Shown: positions 20,484-28,755 of the stretch, one piece after another
How positions within the stretch are numbered: the stretch's first letter is position 1
How the letters are laid out: every line of letters starts with the position of its first letter
From: a virus
Direction: 5' to 3' (one strand)
DNA length: 34,048 nt
IMG/VR virus record: IMGVR_UViG_3300020202_000173
Location: 1 to 34,048 of that record
Program-made: the position numbers and the translations under genes
The notes under the pieces: model-generated
Database searches by the model: none
What the model saw: only the letters and a program-made list of their open reading frames with translations
Told to the model about the DNA's origin: nothing

Positions 20484-20990
20484 TTACTGACGGCCAAAGA
20501 TGACCAGACGGACAGTCCCGTCAAGGTCAGTAATAGAGGTTGTATCGGCCCAGACCCCGATCTTGGTGCCCAGGTTGCTGTTTAGCCCGGAAGCCCCAGC
20601 GCCAGGAACCTGGGTGCCTCTTGCCCCTCTACCGGTTGCGGTCAGGGTTGCAGAGACAAAGTCGGTAGACCCATCAGAGCCCTCTAATGCAGCATCAGAG
20701 GTTGATCCTGCATTGGTCGGGTCGCTGGAGGTAATGGCCTTGAAGATAACGTTGGTGCCCGCAATCGCGGTAATGTTATGCTCCAGGACCACCCGATCTA
20801 CGATGATATCGCTCAGATCGCAGTAAGCCGTGCCATCAGCCTGGGTCAGCAGGGTGTCTGCGGCCAGGTCGGTCATGTTGTACTTGCAGATCTTTACAAT
20901 CTTGGTTACCCGGTCAGCGGCTTCAGCCTGGGGCAGAAAGCTAACGGCAACCAGAAGCGCAGCTAAGAAAACAAAAAACAGTTTTTTCAT
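20484..20990 (-). CDS. Secreted protein encoded directly after the major capsid gene
   Basis: This encodes 168 residues from ATG 20990, preferred because GAGGAG touches the ATG at 20999 but lies about 9 nt from 20990. A strong signal peptide is visible (MKKLFFVFLAALLVAVSFLP then QAEAA, A-E-A cleavage). The mature part begins with a Cys pair (KICKYNMTD..AYCDLSD), is beta-rich, contains Gly/Ala/Thr-rich loops and ends LDGTVRLVIFGRQ. This slot is usually taken by a head decoration protein, but those lack signal peptides. The Cys pair suits an oxidising periplasm. Function unknown; alternatives are an exported decoy or surface protein. Confidence 0.72.
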   Translation of the reverse strand: MKKLFFVFLAALLVAVSFLPQAEAADRVTKIVKICKYNMTDLAADTLLTQADGTAYCDLSDIIVDRVVLEHNITAIAGTNVIFKAITSSDPTNAGSTSDAALEGSDGSTDFVSATLTATGRGARGTQVPGAGASGLNSNLGTKIGVWADTTSITDLDGTVRLVIFGRQ

Positions 20991-21004
20991 AGTCATCATC
21001 TCCT

Positions 21005-22168
21005 CTACGCTACGGTTGACAGGTTGTACAGACGGCCAAGGGTCTCACGAGCGTTGCGGAAAACTGCTGTGAATTCTCCCAGGACCATTTCCCGGACAAA
21101 GTCACCATCTTCAGGAAGCGGCTTGTTCACCCAGGCACGGCCTTCCATTGGATGCACCGAAATGGTGTCCTTCTGGAAGTAGTAGAGTTCATCCTTCCGC
21201 AGGTCAGGAAGCGTGACGATATCCACCTGAGCGTGAGAGCCGAAGTCATACCGGGAAACAAAAGAATCCAGGTTATGCTCTTTCTGGCTCATCCCGCCGC
21301 CCACGATCTTGGCGTCTTTCAACTCGTTCAACAGGCGTTGCTGACGGGTTGATACGGCAAAGCACAACTTGGTTGCGTCTCCACCATTGGTCAGGTAGGT
21401 CTCAATGACACCTTCAATCATGTTCTTGTCAATGGCGGCACCAGCCTTGTCGGTATTGGTTCCCACAGTGGTGGCCCAGTACCGGAACCCACCCATCTTG
21501 CGATCGGTGTAGTTGGTGGAATCATTGGCAGAGCGAAGGCCGTAGATCAAGGCAAACTGAAGCTCTTTCATCAGTTCCTTGGTCAGGTCATCAATCTGCT
21601 TGGCCAGCTTCATCTCATCCCCAACGGATTTCACATGCTGGGAGGTGCCGGTCAGTTTGGCTTCCCGCTGGAAAATCTGGGTGTAGTTGAAGAGGCGTGT
21701 CCCTTTTTGGCTGTCATCCCGTCCGGCGCTGAAGCCTTCTACGCGGGGGTTGCCCACGATAATGACTTCAGAGTTTACCGGGTGAGAGGAGGCAGTGGTG
21801 GACTGCTGAGCCCGGGTGACACAGTAGGAGCTGGCGTTGGTGACAACCGTGATGGTTGAAGACACCAGCAGCACTTCATCTTCAATTAGGATGAGAGTAA
21901 CCCCGTCAATGTAGCGTTTCGGGGCATTGGTCCCGGAAGCGACAGTGATAACGGTGGTGGAGGAGCTGGTCAGCGCTGCAGACAGACTGTCTTTAAAGCC
22001 CACCAGGGTTTTATCCACCCACTCGAATTTGTTGTTGGTGACCATTTCATTGAGTTTCAAGAACATGGCCAAAAATTTGGTATCGCGGTCAGCAACCGCC
22101 TTGAGCATTTTATGAACCTGCTCAAGCTTGCCACCAAAGTCGGTAGCGTAACTGATGGTTCCAGACAT
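21005..22168 (-). CDS. Major capsid protein (SU10 / DUF5309-like)
   Basis: This 387-residue protein is expected to form the capsid shell with an HK97-type fold. Features seen in SU10-like/DUF5309 capsid proteins include an N-terminal KFLAMFLKLNEMVTNNKFEW strand-helix, VGNPRVEGF, then TRLFNYTQIFQREAKLTGTS and the long spine helix (SVGDEMKLAKQIDDLTKELM). A C-terminal domain with KLCFAVSTRQQRLLNEL follows, then VDIVTLPDLRKDELYYFQKD and the terminal GEFTAVFRNARETLGRLYNL. AAGGAG precedes ATG 22168. It lies between the scaffold candidate and the secreted 168-aa protein, in late-gene order. Confidence 0.88.
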   Translation of the reverse strand: MSGTISYATDFGGKLEQVHKMLKAVADRDTKFLAMFLKLNEMVTNNKFEWVDKTLVGFKDSLSAALTSSSTTVITVASGTNAPKRYIDGVTLILIEDEVLLVSSTITVVTNASSYCVTRAQQSTTASSHPVNSEVIIVGNPRVEGFSAGRDDSQKGTRLFNYTQIFQREAKLTGTSQHVKSVGDEMKLAKQIDDLTKELMKELQFALIYGLRSANDSTNYTDRKMGGFRYWATTVGTNTDKAGAAIDKNMIEGVIETYLTNGGDATKLCFAVSTRQQRLLNELKDAKIVGGGMSQKEHNLDSFVSRYDFGSHAQVDIVTLPDLRKDELYYFQKDTISVHPMEGRAWVNKPLPEDGDFVREMVLGEFTAVFRNARETLGRLYNLSTVA

Positions 22169-22187
22169 TATTAAATCTCCTTAAATC

Positions 22188-23117
22188 TTAACGTTGGCGT
22201 AGTGCCCGAATCATCTGGAAGCTGTCTCCAGACTCCAGGGCTTTATCAAATGAACCGGCAGTGACAGCAGGTACAGCGTTGGAGGATTCCACGTACGACT
22301 CCTGTTTCATCACTTGCTTTTGCTCAGCAGTCAGTTGCGCTGTCCGAGGCTGGGACACCAGTCCAAGGGCGGCGGCTTTCTTCTTCAGATCCGGGCCAAT
22401 CTGCTGAGCAATCTGGGCTCGGATCTGGGTGTTATTCAGTGCAAAACTGTAGGCTTGATCAAAACTGACCCCGGGGTTGTTCTGGACAATCGCCCCGGCA
22501 TACTGTTGAACCAGGTTGTTTTCCATATTAGCGGCTAAGGTGAATACAGCTTCTTCCACAGGACTCCAGGAATCCACATCCTTCTCGGCAATCCCGGAGA
22601 ACCCAGGGACATAGGTATCCAGCAGGGCCACGGTCTTCTGATTGGCTTGTTGCGCCTGTTGCTGGAAAGCCTGCTGCTGGGCCAGTTGCTCCTGCTGCTC
22701 AAAGCGCTGGGCAATCTGGTTAATCTTTTCAAAGAGCGGTCCGCCAATTTCCATGAGCCGGGCATCAAACAGGGCCTGTTGATGTGCCGGGTTGGTGGGA
22801 TCAAAACTGTCCTCATCAAAAGGAAGCTGGAAGGGCTGGACCTCTTCCTCCTGTTGCGGATAAAACTGCCCCTGGGCATATTGCTGGGTTAACAGCGGGT
22901 CACTGGCAATCTCTCTCAGGAGCTGGTTGCGGCGTTCTTCTGCTTCCTGGTCAGAGACTTCAGCAGGCTGCTCTTCTGCGGGGGGTTCCGCTGGGGCCGG
23001 GCTGGGCTGAGGGGGTTCTGCCGGGCTTTCGGCGGAAGGTTCAGCAGTCCGCAAATCGGAAATCATACCAAGAGTATTCACCTCGGCTTCAGCCGGGGCA
23101 TTCGTATTGGGATCCAT
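22188..23117 (-). CDS. Scaffolding protein candidate
   Basis: This encodes 309 residues from ATG 23117 (MDPNTNAPAEAEVN); the in-frame GTG at 23120 is less likely because AAGGATAGAG is better spaced from 23117. The N-terminal 90 residues are Pro/Ala/Glu-rich and disordered. They are followed by an acidic, Gln-rich helical coiled region (RFEQQEQLAQQQAFQQQAQQ) and a basic C-terminus ending QMIRALRQR, which fits the capsid-binding end of scaffolds. Acidic, helical, disorder-rich proteins between portal and capsid genes are typically scaffolds that leave during maturation. Confidence 0.75.
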   Translation of the reverse strand: MDPNTNAPAEAEVNTLGMISDLRTAEPSAESPAEPPQPSPAPAEPPAEEQPAEVSDQEAEERRNQLLREIASDPLLTQQYAQGQFYPQQEEEVQPFQLPFDEDSFDPTNPAHQQALFDARLMEIGGPLFEKINQIAQRFEQQEQLAQQQAFQQQAQQANQKTVALLDTYVPGFSGIAEKDVDSWSPVEEAVFTLAANMENNLVQQYAGAIVQNNPGVSFDQAYSFALNNTQIRAQIAQQIGPDLKKKAAALGLVSQPRTAQLTAEQKQVMKQESYVESSNAVPAVTAGSFDKALESGDSFQMIRALRQR

Positions 23118-23121
23118 CACT

Positions 23122-23385
23122 CTATCCTTTTTTCACTAACTCTTTTTGCTGCTGCATCAGGTTCAGACAGCGCTTAATCCCAGAGATAAACGTCAGTTGA
23201 GAGGCGTATTTGGTGGCCTCTGCTTCGGTAAACTCCGAGATATTAGGGGTGTACGTGGCAATCAACTCTTCTGCCAAGGCTGTAAAATGAGCCCAGCCGG
23301 GATGCTCTTCCAGGTCCATAATGGCTCTAGCCGCTTCAATGCGCTGAGCATGCTTTGCTTTTTCTTCAGGGGTTTGAAACCGCAC
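23122..23385 (-). CDS. Small hypothetical protein between portal and scaffold
   Basis: This encodes 87 residues from GTG 23385, which overlaps the portal stop (TAGTG) with AAGGAG at good spacing. It is helical and amphipathic (KAKHAQRIEAARAIMDLEEH, then SQLTFISGIKRCLNLMQQQK). The location suits a head-assembly or portal-associated accessory factor, but nothing in the sequence identifies it. Confidence 0.65.
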   Translation of the reverse strand: MRFQTPEEKAKHAQRIEAARAIMDLEEHPGWAHFTALAEELIATYTPNISEFTEAEATKYASQLTFISGIKRCLNLMQQQKELVKKG

Positions 23386-25385
23386 TAGTCTTGCTCCTTG
23401 TTCTGGGCCTGGAATTCAGATAACTGCGCAGTCCGTTCAGACATCTGGGCGTTATGCTGCCCCATTGCTTCGGTATGGGCCTGTTGTTGGAACTTCAGTT
23501 GCAGCTCCATCTTCTTGATTTCCAACTCGGCCAGTTTGATCTGAAAGTCCTGCTGTTGCTTTTCAGCCTTCAGCCGCAGTTCTTCCTGCTCTTTGGCAAT
23601 CAACAGCTGCTTCTCTTCTTCGGCGGCTTGCTGGTCTCTTTCATCCACTTCTGCCCGCTCCTCTTCATTCATCAAGAGGCGGTCCCGGTCGAGATCCATC
23701 AACTGGAAGGTGTCTTCTGCCACATTTACCCAGTTCAAATACTTTCCAGCAGGGGACTGGCCAATCTGCGGCAGGGCTTGGGCAATGCCCATCAACTGCT
23801 CCTGCTTGCGGATGACATTCTGATACCCCACCACCTTGATATCCATATTCGGCAGGGGCACCACAGGGAGTTCTGCCAAGGGGTTCCCCGCCTCATCCTT
23901 GGGCTGGGTAATCTCCTGAATCTCCTGATAAATGGTGTCATCAAACTGCAGACGGTCATAAATCGCCTGGTAACTCAGTTCCAGAACGGGTTTAATCAGT
24001 TTGTCATTGATGTTAAATGCATCAATATGCATCTTCCCACTGGAGTTATTCTGGGCCTGGGTGATTTCAGTGGCGGTATTATTGCCCCCCACTTCAATCA
24101 TCCCTTTCACCACCTTAGGGACGGTGACGGTCTCAAACTCCACTTTCAGTTCTGCCACTTCCTGGTAAGCAATCTGCAGCGGGCTCATATCCTGCATCAG
24201 CGGAATGAGCTGATCCTGCATCCCCTCCTTGGTGACCTTAATCAAGGCCCCAGGACGGTTGATGACGTTATTGGGGTTAAAGACCGAGTCTTCATAATAC
24301 TTGGTGGGCGGATGGATTCTGAGGTAAATCTCATCCAGCTTGCTGTTAAAAATACGGTTAGCGGCTCTGAGAATTCCTAATCCTTTAGAGTTGAGGCCGT
24401 AGCCATAGAAGCAGTCTCCATCTGGCCTCAGCGCCATGAAGACATAAGGGGACTTGGGACAGCCTGGAGGGAAAGGCTGGAAGCGAATCAAAGTCTTGTC
24501 ATTGACTAAGGTGGCCACATAATTGCGGTACACCTTCCCGTCAATCACAATCCGGTGTATCCAGGCTTCCTTGATGTTAAGCCCCTTGGGGGTTTTCTTC
24601 CCCTCTTGCTTTACTTCCTGCTGCTCATCATCCAGGCTGAGTTCATTCAGGTTGAAATAGTTGGTCTTATTGGCAGACGCCATCAGGTCTTCATAGAACT
24701 TGTGGGTTTCCTGAATCCGGGTGGTCTGGTTGAAATCCCCTCTGATGGGATACATCACAAAGTTCTCTATCGGAACCACATCAATCCAGACATTGTTAAA
24801 GTAGGTGGTCTCCTGAGGTTTGCGGACCTTCTTGGTCCCCACCTGCTCCTCGATAATCTCCCCAGTGATTGGGTCTTGAGCAATCCCCATTACTGGCTCA
24901 TCCACCCAGGGGTATTCCACCGTGGTCTCTTCTTTCCAGTAAACCTTGAGGCAGGCGTGGTTCTTGGTCTTTAGGCTATCGTAGGCTTTGCCTAGTTGCT
25001 GGGCGTAATGGTTCCGCTCAAACCGGTATTCCAGGTATTTCTGCATCACCTCAGCGCCAGGATGGTCTTCATCGGTTCTGCCACTAATGGTAAAGATCTG
25101 GTCATTCTTGGGGATGGTGGTGGAATGAATATGAGCATACCAGGATTCCGCTGCATCAAATGCCCAGGGGAGACATTCATTGCTCATCCAGTCGAGTTCA
25201 GGGGACTCGATTTTCGGCATTCGGCAATGATAAGCGTCTTCACACTCTTTCCAGTGTGTTTCATAGGGCTCCCGATCAGCCTTGCCCTTATTCCAGCAAT
25301 CCAGGATATGAGTTTTAATCGACTCCTGGGCTTCCATGGATAAAGTAACAGGCTTGGCCTGGATAACGGTTTTCTGGGTTTCCAA
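23385..25385 (-). CDS. Portal protein
   Basis: This 666-residue protein should form the dodecameric DNA-entry ring and head-to-tail connector. The N-terminal third contains MSNECLPWAFDAAESWYAHI and YLEYRFERNHYAQQLGKAYD, typical of podovirus portals. The centre holds GYGLNSKGLGILRAANRIFN and the stem/clip region, and GGNNTATEITQAQNNSSGKM matches the conserved TATE-type motif near the portal wing. The last 120 residues are a Gln/Glu-rich coiled coil, consistent with a barrel extension. The start is TTG 25385 with AAGGAG six bases upstream; no better ATG exists. It lies downstream of terminase, with one oppositely oriented small gene in between. Confidence 0.9.
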   Translation of the reverse strand: METQKTVIQAKPVTLSMEAQESIKTHILDCWNKGKADREPYETHWKECEDAYHCRMPKIESPELDWMSNECLPWAFDAAESWYAHIHSTTIPKNDQIFTISGRTDEDHPGAEVMQKYLEYRFERNHYAQQLGKAYDSLKTKNHACLKVYWKEETTVEYPWVDEPVMGIAQDPITGEIIEEQVGTKKVRKPQETTYFNNVWIDVVPIENFVMYPIRGDFNQTTRIQETHKFYEDLMASANKTNYFNLNELSLDDEQQEVKQEGKKTPKGLNIKEAWIHRIVIDGKVYRNYVATLVNDKTLIRFQPFPPGCPKSPYVFMALRPDGDCFYGYGLNSKGLGILRAANRIFNSKLDEIYLRIHPPTKYYEDSVFNPNNVINRPGALIKVTKEGMQDQLIPLMQDMSPLQIAYQEVAELKVEFETVTVPKVVKGMIEVGGNNTATEITQAQNNSSGKMHIDAFNINDKLIKPVLELSYQAIYDRLQFDDTIYQEIQEITQPKDEAGNPLAELPVVPLPNMDIKVVGYQNVIRKQEQLMGIAQALPQIGQSPAGKYLNWVNVAEDTFQLMDLDRDRLLMNEEERAEVDERDQQAAEEEKQLLIAKEQEELRLKAEKQQQDFQIKLAELEIKKMELQLKFQQQAHTEAMGQHNAQMSERTAQLSEFQAQNKEQD

Positions 25386-25408
25386 TTCGGCTCCTTAAAG
25401 CTTATAAT
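25379..25408 (+). promoter_or_regulatory. Promoter candidate for the plus-strand DUF551-like gene
   Basis: TATAAT at 25403-25408 is a perfect -10, with TTTCCA (4 of 6 matches to TTGACA) 18 bp upstream. Start is predicted at 25415, which is the A of the ATG of the gene that follows, so the mRNA would have no leader. The region also carries the portal SD on the other strand. Confidence 0.55.
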
Positions 25409-25414
25409 GGCGTT

Positions 25415-25651
25415 ATGAATGATTGGCTATCGATAGAATCCGCCCCGAAAGACGGCACCCCGATACTGATATGTGAAGGGGATTGTTATGCTGTTGTTCA
25501 TTGGGGGGAATATGCAAATATGTTCCGCTCTGGAGATGGTTGGATTGATGGGCATATGGACACTGAGGATGGCAATTATGCCTATAACCCTGATGCCTGG
25601 ATGCCAATCAAACCATTTACCGGCCTCTTAAAAACTTGTTCAGTGCTGTAG
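25415..25651 (+). CDS. DUF551-like protein, antisense to the late operon
   Basis: This encodes 78 residues. WLSIESAPKDGTPILICEGD at the N-terminus and AWMPIKPF near the end match the layout I know from DUF551-type phage proteins (W-x-P/S-I-x-T/S-A-P-K-D-G-T-P-I-L-V ... H/W-W-M-P-L-P). Function is unknown. It runs against the surrounding late operon, and its last 35 bases overlap the terminase large-subunit 3' end. A perfect -10 box ends 6 nt before the ATG and no SD exists, so it is probably translated from a leaderless mRNA. It looks like an independently expressed cargo gene (moron) between terminase and portal. Confidence 0.78.
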   Translation: MNDWLSIESAPKDGTPILICEGDCYAVVHWGEYANMFRSGDGWIDGHMDTEDGNYAYNPDAWMPIKPFTGLLKTCSVL

Positions 25652-27008
25652 GAACACTAACCGACTGCTCCGGCTTGGTGGACTTGAGAACGATGGGGTC
25701 GTATTTCTCCACCAGATAGGAAGCAGCGTCAAAGATGTGCTTCAGGAACTTCTGTTTCGGGTCTTTCTTGATGGCGTTTGGCGTGGGCTCATCAATCACC
25801 CCAGTGCCTTCCTTGTACTTCAGGTTTTGCAAGTTTTGAATCAGCCATTTACAGCGGGGGTTAATGAAAACCCGTCTTACCCCATTGGTATTGCAGACCA
25901 TCGCATTCCAGGCGGCCACCCGATCCGGTGGGGCCGGGTTCTTCTCCCGGATATCGACCCGAACTTTGGAGGGGTAATGATGAAAGTTAAACCGGTCTCG
26001 CATCAAGGTGTAGCTAGTGCCGCCCACTTTCTCATTCTGGACGTTCCGAGACCCCCCGGAAGCATCCCCGGTAATCACCACGCCGTTTTCATGGTTGGGG
26101 TAACGCCTTACAAACTCGTCAATACACTCTGGGATGTTGGTGTTTTCAATCACAATCTCATCAAAGAAGTGATATTCCCCGTTGTAGCGGTGAGCCAGCG
26201 CCCAGCTCATCGGGTCCACGTTAAAGTCACAGGTGAGATAGATGGTGAGATCCGGTTTGTATTCAGTGTTGGTAATGTTTAAGTCGCTGAAGTTGTAGCT
26301 CACAAGACCTCGTGTATAATCACCGTCCTGCCCAAGAACCATAATCTTGTACAGTTCCGGGTCATAGGTGGCTTGTAGGGTTGCAATAAAGGCATCCGGG
26401 ACATGGGGATTCTCAAGAGTGGCAGCAATCACCCGGCGACGGCTAATCTTCACCCGCTTCCCCCGGATATCCACCTCAGTTATTCCCCCCTGAGCCACAA
26501 ACTGCTCATGCTGCCAGCCTTTGGTGGCTTGGGGGTTGGTGGTGAGAATGACCTCAATCGGAGTGCCTTCTGCCGCTTGCCGGAGTCGCCCTAGGAATTC
26601 CTCATAAGCCGCTTGAAGCAGCATGCTGGATTCTTCCAAGTGGCCGCCGATGCCGTTCACAGACCGGAGGGCCAGGGGGTCTTCAATCCCCTTAAAGATG
26701 GCTCTTGCGTCATCCCAGCCTGGAATTCTAATAATGTGGTCTGATTTATTGGGTTTGTGCCGGATTTTGGCGGCGTCTAAGAGTTCCAGCCACGTCTCCC
26801 AGGTGGTAATCTTGAGGCGCTCCCAGGCATCTGCACCGACCAGCCAGGTGGCTCCAGGGTTCTTGGAGAGAACCTTCAGCCCTTTTAAGGTGCCAAGGAA
26901 TGTTTTCCCGGCTCCCACCCCACCTTGATAGAGCTTAATGTCGTAATCGACCCCGGGGTCCGGGTTAAAGACTTCCCACTGCTTAGGAAGGAGTTTGATA
27001 CTATACAT
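25617..27008 (-). CDS. terL: Terminase large subunit
   Basis: This 463-residue packaging motor has an ATPase followed by a nuclease. Walker A is GGVGAGKT (29-36) and the Walker B/catalytic carboxylate region is GGHLEES (121-127). The second domain has the RNase H-like nuclease acidic residues in TCDFNVDP (Asp261), FFDEIVI (Asp283/Glu284), VITGDASGG (Asp315) and KHIFDAASYL (Asp427). ATG 27008 overlaps the small-subunit stop by 8 bases (ATGTATAG), and no separate SD is evident, so translation is probably coupled. Its 3' end overlaps the plus-strand DUF551-like gene. Confidence 0.95.
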   Translation of the reverse strand: MYSIKLLPKQWEVFNPDPGVDYDIKLYQGGVGAGKTFLGTLKGLKVLSKNPGATWLVGADAWERLKITTWETWLELLDAAKIRHKPNKSDHIIRIPGWDDARAIFKGIEDPLALRSVNGIGGHLEESSMLLQAAYEEFLGRLRQAAEGTPIEVILTTNPQATKGWQHEQFVAQGGITEVDIRGKRVKISRRRVIAATLENPHVPDAFIATLQATYDPELYKIMVLGQDGDYTRGLVSYNFSDLNITNTEYKPDLTIYLTCDFNVDPMSWALAHRYNGEYHFFDEIVIENTNIPECIDEFVRRYPNHENGVVITGDASGGSRNVQNEKVGGTSYTLMRDRFNFHHYPSKVRVDIREKNPAPPDRVAAWNAMVCNTNGVRRVFINPRCKWLIQNLQNLKYKEGTGVIDEPTPNAIKKDPKQKFLKHIFDAASYLVEKYDPIVLKSTKPEQSVSVPTALNKFLRGR

Positions 27009-27441
27009 CAGGAGTGATGTTGAAGCCTGGGGTCTCTTCGTCTTCTTTGTTTTCCTGGGTCTTCAGAACCGCTTTCCGCTTCTCCAGGTAGCTGGCTAAT
27101 CCAGCCTTGATAAAATGCTCTGCCAGCTTATTCGGGAACCCTTCCCCGTCTTGAACTGTAAGTCCCATTAACCCAGAAGCCCGGGTGTTCCTGTAGTCCA
27201 GTAAATGGTCTAGAATCAGCTCCCCGGCAATAGAATCAATAAGCTTCTCCCGCTCATGTTCTTCATCAACCAAGTTTATTGCCTTTTCTTTCCGATTCTT
27301 TCCCCATCCTTCCAGAGAGGCTCTTTTAGAAATGGTGTTGGGGCTGACATTGTAATCCTTAGCAATATCAGATGGTTTTTCCCAGTGGGCTTCGTAGCGG
27401 GCTCTAATCTCCCCCCAGTTTGGAGGTTTCTTTTTGGACAT
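27001..27441 (-). CDS. terS: Terminase small subunit
   Basis: This 146-residue DNA-recognition subunit of the packaging motor has an N-terminal helix-turn-helix (WGEIRARYEAHWEKPSDIAK then YNVSPNTISKRASLEGW), where Ser/Thr-rich residues begin the recognition helix, typical of small terminases. A central helical oligomerisation region follows, then an acidic C-terminal tail (KTQENKEDEETPGF) that may contact the large subunit. ATG 27441 overlaps the nuclease stop (TAATG) and its stop overlaps terL. Confidence 0.88.
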   Translation of the reverse strand: MSKKKPPNWGEIRARYEAHWEKPSDIAKDYNVSPNTISKRASLEGWGKNRKEKAINLVDEEHEREKLIDSIAGELILDHLLDYRNTRASGLMGLTVQDGEGFPNKLAEHFIKAGLASYLEKRKAVLKTQENKEDEETPGFNITPDV

Positions 27442-27776
27442 TAGTCACTCTCGTTCTGTTTCTGCCAGACATACTCCCGAACGAGTTGCTTAATGCTCTG
27501 CTCTAACCCTTTGCCTGCTACAACACAGGGGATATCCGGGTATCTTTCTCGGTGCAGCTGGGCATAATACTCTGAGCTTTTTACCTGGAGCGGAACAGAA
27601 ATCCCTTTGTATTGAACCCAGTAGTCAATGCCTCGGTAATCATCTGCGCTCTTTCGCTCCACTTTCTTGAAGGTATCAATATATTCCCCCTTCTGAAGCT
27701 TTAACAGAGCACCGAAAACAATGTATTCAGAGACATACCCTTTAACAAGGGTTTGATAGACTTTTTTAGGAAGCAT
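27441..27776 (-). CDS. PD-(D/E)XK-like nuclease with QxK variant
   Basis: This encodes 111 residues. The arrangement Glu17 in VSEYIVFGALLK, RGIDYWVQY (Asp51) and then PLQVKSS (Gln64-x-Lys66) is the core of a restriction-endonuclease-like fold: helix with E, strand ending in D, beta strand with (E/Q)xK. The Gln replaces the more usual Glu but occurs in active members. It could be a Holliday-junction resolvase, a DUF4365-like nuclease or a genome-processing enzyme working with terminase, its direct downstream neighbour (TAATG coupling). ATG 27776 lies inside the end of the glycosyltransferase gene (11-base overlap). Confidence 0.7.
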   Translation of the reverse strand: MLPKKVYQTLVKGYVSEYIVFGALLKLQKGEYIDTFKKVERKSADDYRGIDYWVQYKGISVPLQVKSSEYYAQLHRERYPDIPCVVAGKGLEQSIKQLVREYVWQKQNESD

Positions 27777-28755
27777 TTAACTTCTCCAGCCGGGCCTTTG
27801 GAATCGCTCGGTAATAATCCTTCAACACCAACCCCACCCGGTCATACAGGGGCATCTCTAACGCCTGCCTGTAACACCTGGCAGCACTGTCAGTATCCTT
27901 CAGGGCTTCATAGACCAAGCCCAGGGTGGTAATGGGTTCCGCTCTCTCCGGTTCTAACCGGTGACAAATCTGAAGCAGCCGGGCTGCATGTTCGAGTCGC
28001 TCGGTGCTCTTCTCTTCCGTGGCTATCTCCAGGTTTAACTTGCCGCAGTAGAAGAGGCTAATGAACTTGGTGGCGTTGTCCACGTTGGGGTGCTGGGCGG
28101 CTCTATAAAACAGCTCCTCAGCATTTCGTCTGTACAAGGGGGTATTGTTGGGATCATCAGGGTGGACGGCAAGGAAGCGGTAAGACTCAGCGATACCAAA
28201 CCAGTTCTCAGGATCTTTCTCCTCTAGAATACGAAGATACTTCAGTGCTGCTTCCGGTCTCCGTTGTTCCGGCTTGCGGTGGCGGATAACCAGATCGGCA
28301 TACATCGTTTGTTGAACATGGGGCTTCTTAGGAACAGGGGACTCATGGACAAACCCCCGCCAGGAAAAGTCCCGGGTCTTAAAGATTGAAAGCCGTCTCT
28401 GATAACTGGCTTCATCCTGCTGGTACTTGCACCACAATCCGGTGATTCGATGGCGGCGGGCATATTCACAGGCGGGCTGGATAATCTGGGGATTGAGAAC
28501 GATATCGTCTGCATCTAACCAGATAACCCAGGGGGTTTTAACAAAAGACAGAGCGTAATTACGAGCGGCGCTAAAATCATCAATCCAATCAAAATGATGT
28601 ACATCAGCGCCAAAAGTCTCACTGGCAATATCGGCGGTGTGGTCAGTGCTACCGGTATCCACAATGATGATTTCATCAACAAAATCTCGAATTGACTTCA
28701 AACAGATGGGAAGCAGTTGCTCCTCATCCCGGACAATCATATTAAGGGTAATCAC
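27766..28755 (-). CDS. Glycosyltransferase family 2 protein with TPR-like tail
   Basis: This encodes 329 residues from GTG 28755 (reading MITLNMIVRDEEQLLPICLK). I chose it over GTG 28776 because GTGA overlaps the stop of the upstream glycosyltransferase and AGG lies at normal spacing. The N-terminal GT-A domain has DEIIIVDTGSTDHTADIA and the metal-binding DxD in VIWLDADD. The C-terminal half has repeated helix pairs (RNAEELFYRAAQHP; ITTLGLVYEALKDTDSAARC) resembling TPRs, as in SunS-like enzymes. It should transfer a sugar from a nucleotide donor; the acceptor may be host surface, virion protein or DNA. Confidence 0.88.
   Translation of the reverse strand: MITLNMIVRDEEQLLPICLKSIRDFVDEIIIVDTGSTDHTADIASETFGADVHHFDWIDDFSAARNYALSFVKTPWVIWLDADDIVLNPQIIQPACEYARRHRITGLWCKYQQDEASYQRRLSIFKTRDFSWRGFVHESPVPKKPHVQQTMYADLVIRHRKPEQRRPEAALKYLRILEEKDPENWFGIAESYRFLAVHPDDPNNTPLYRRNAEELFYRAAQHPNVDNATKFISLFYCGKLNLEIATEEKSTERLEHAARLLQICHRLEPERAEPITTLGLVYEALKDTDSAARCYRQALEMPLYDRVGLVLKDYYRAIPKARLEKLNAS

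Noticed and set aside
23454-24380. 308-codon plus-strand ORF antisense to the portal gene
   Set aside because: Its product is almost all Leu/Phe/His/Gln from the reverse of a Glu/Gln/Lys-rich coiled coil; it has no motifs or SD, and the portal on the other strand is certain.
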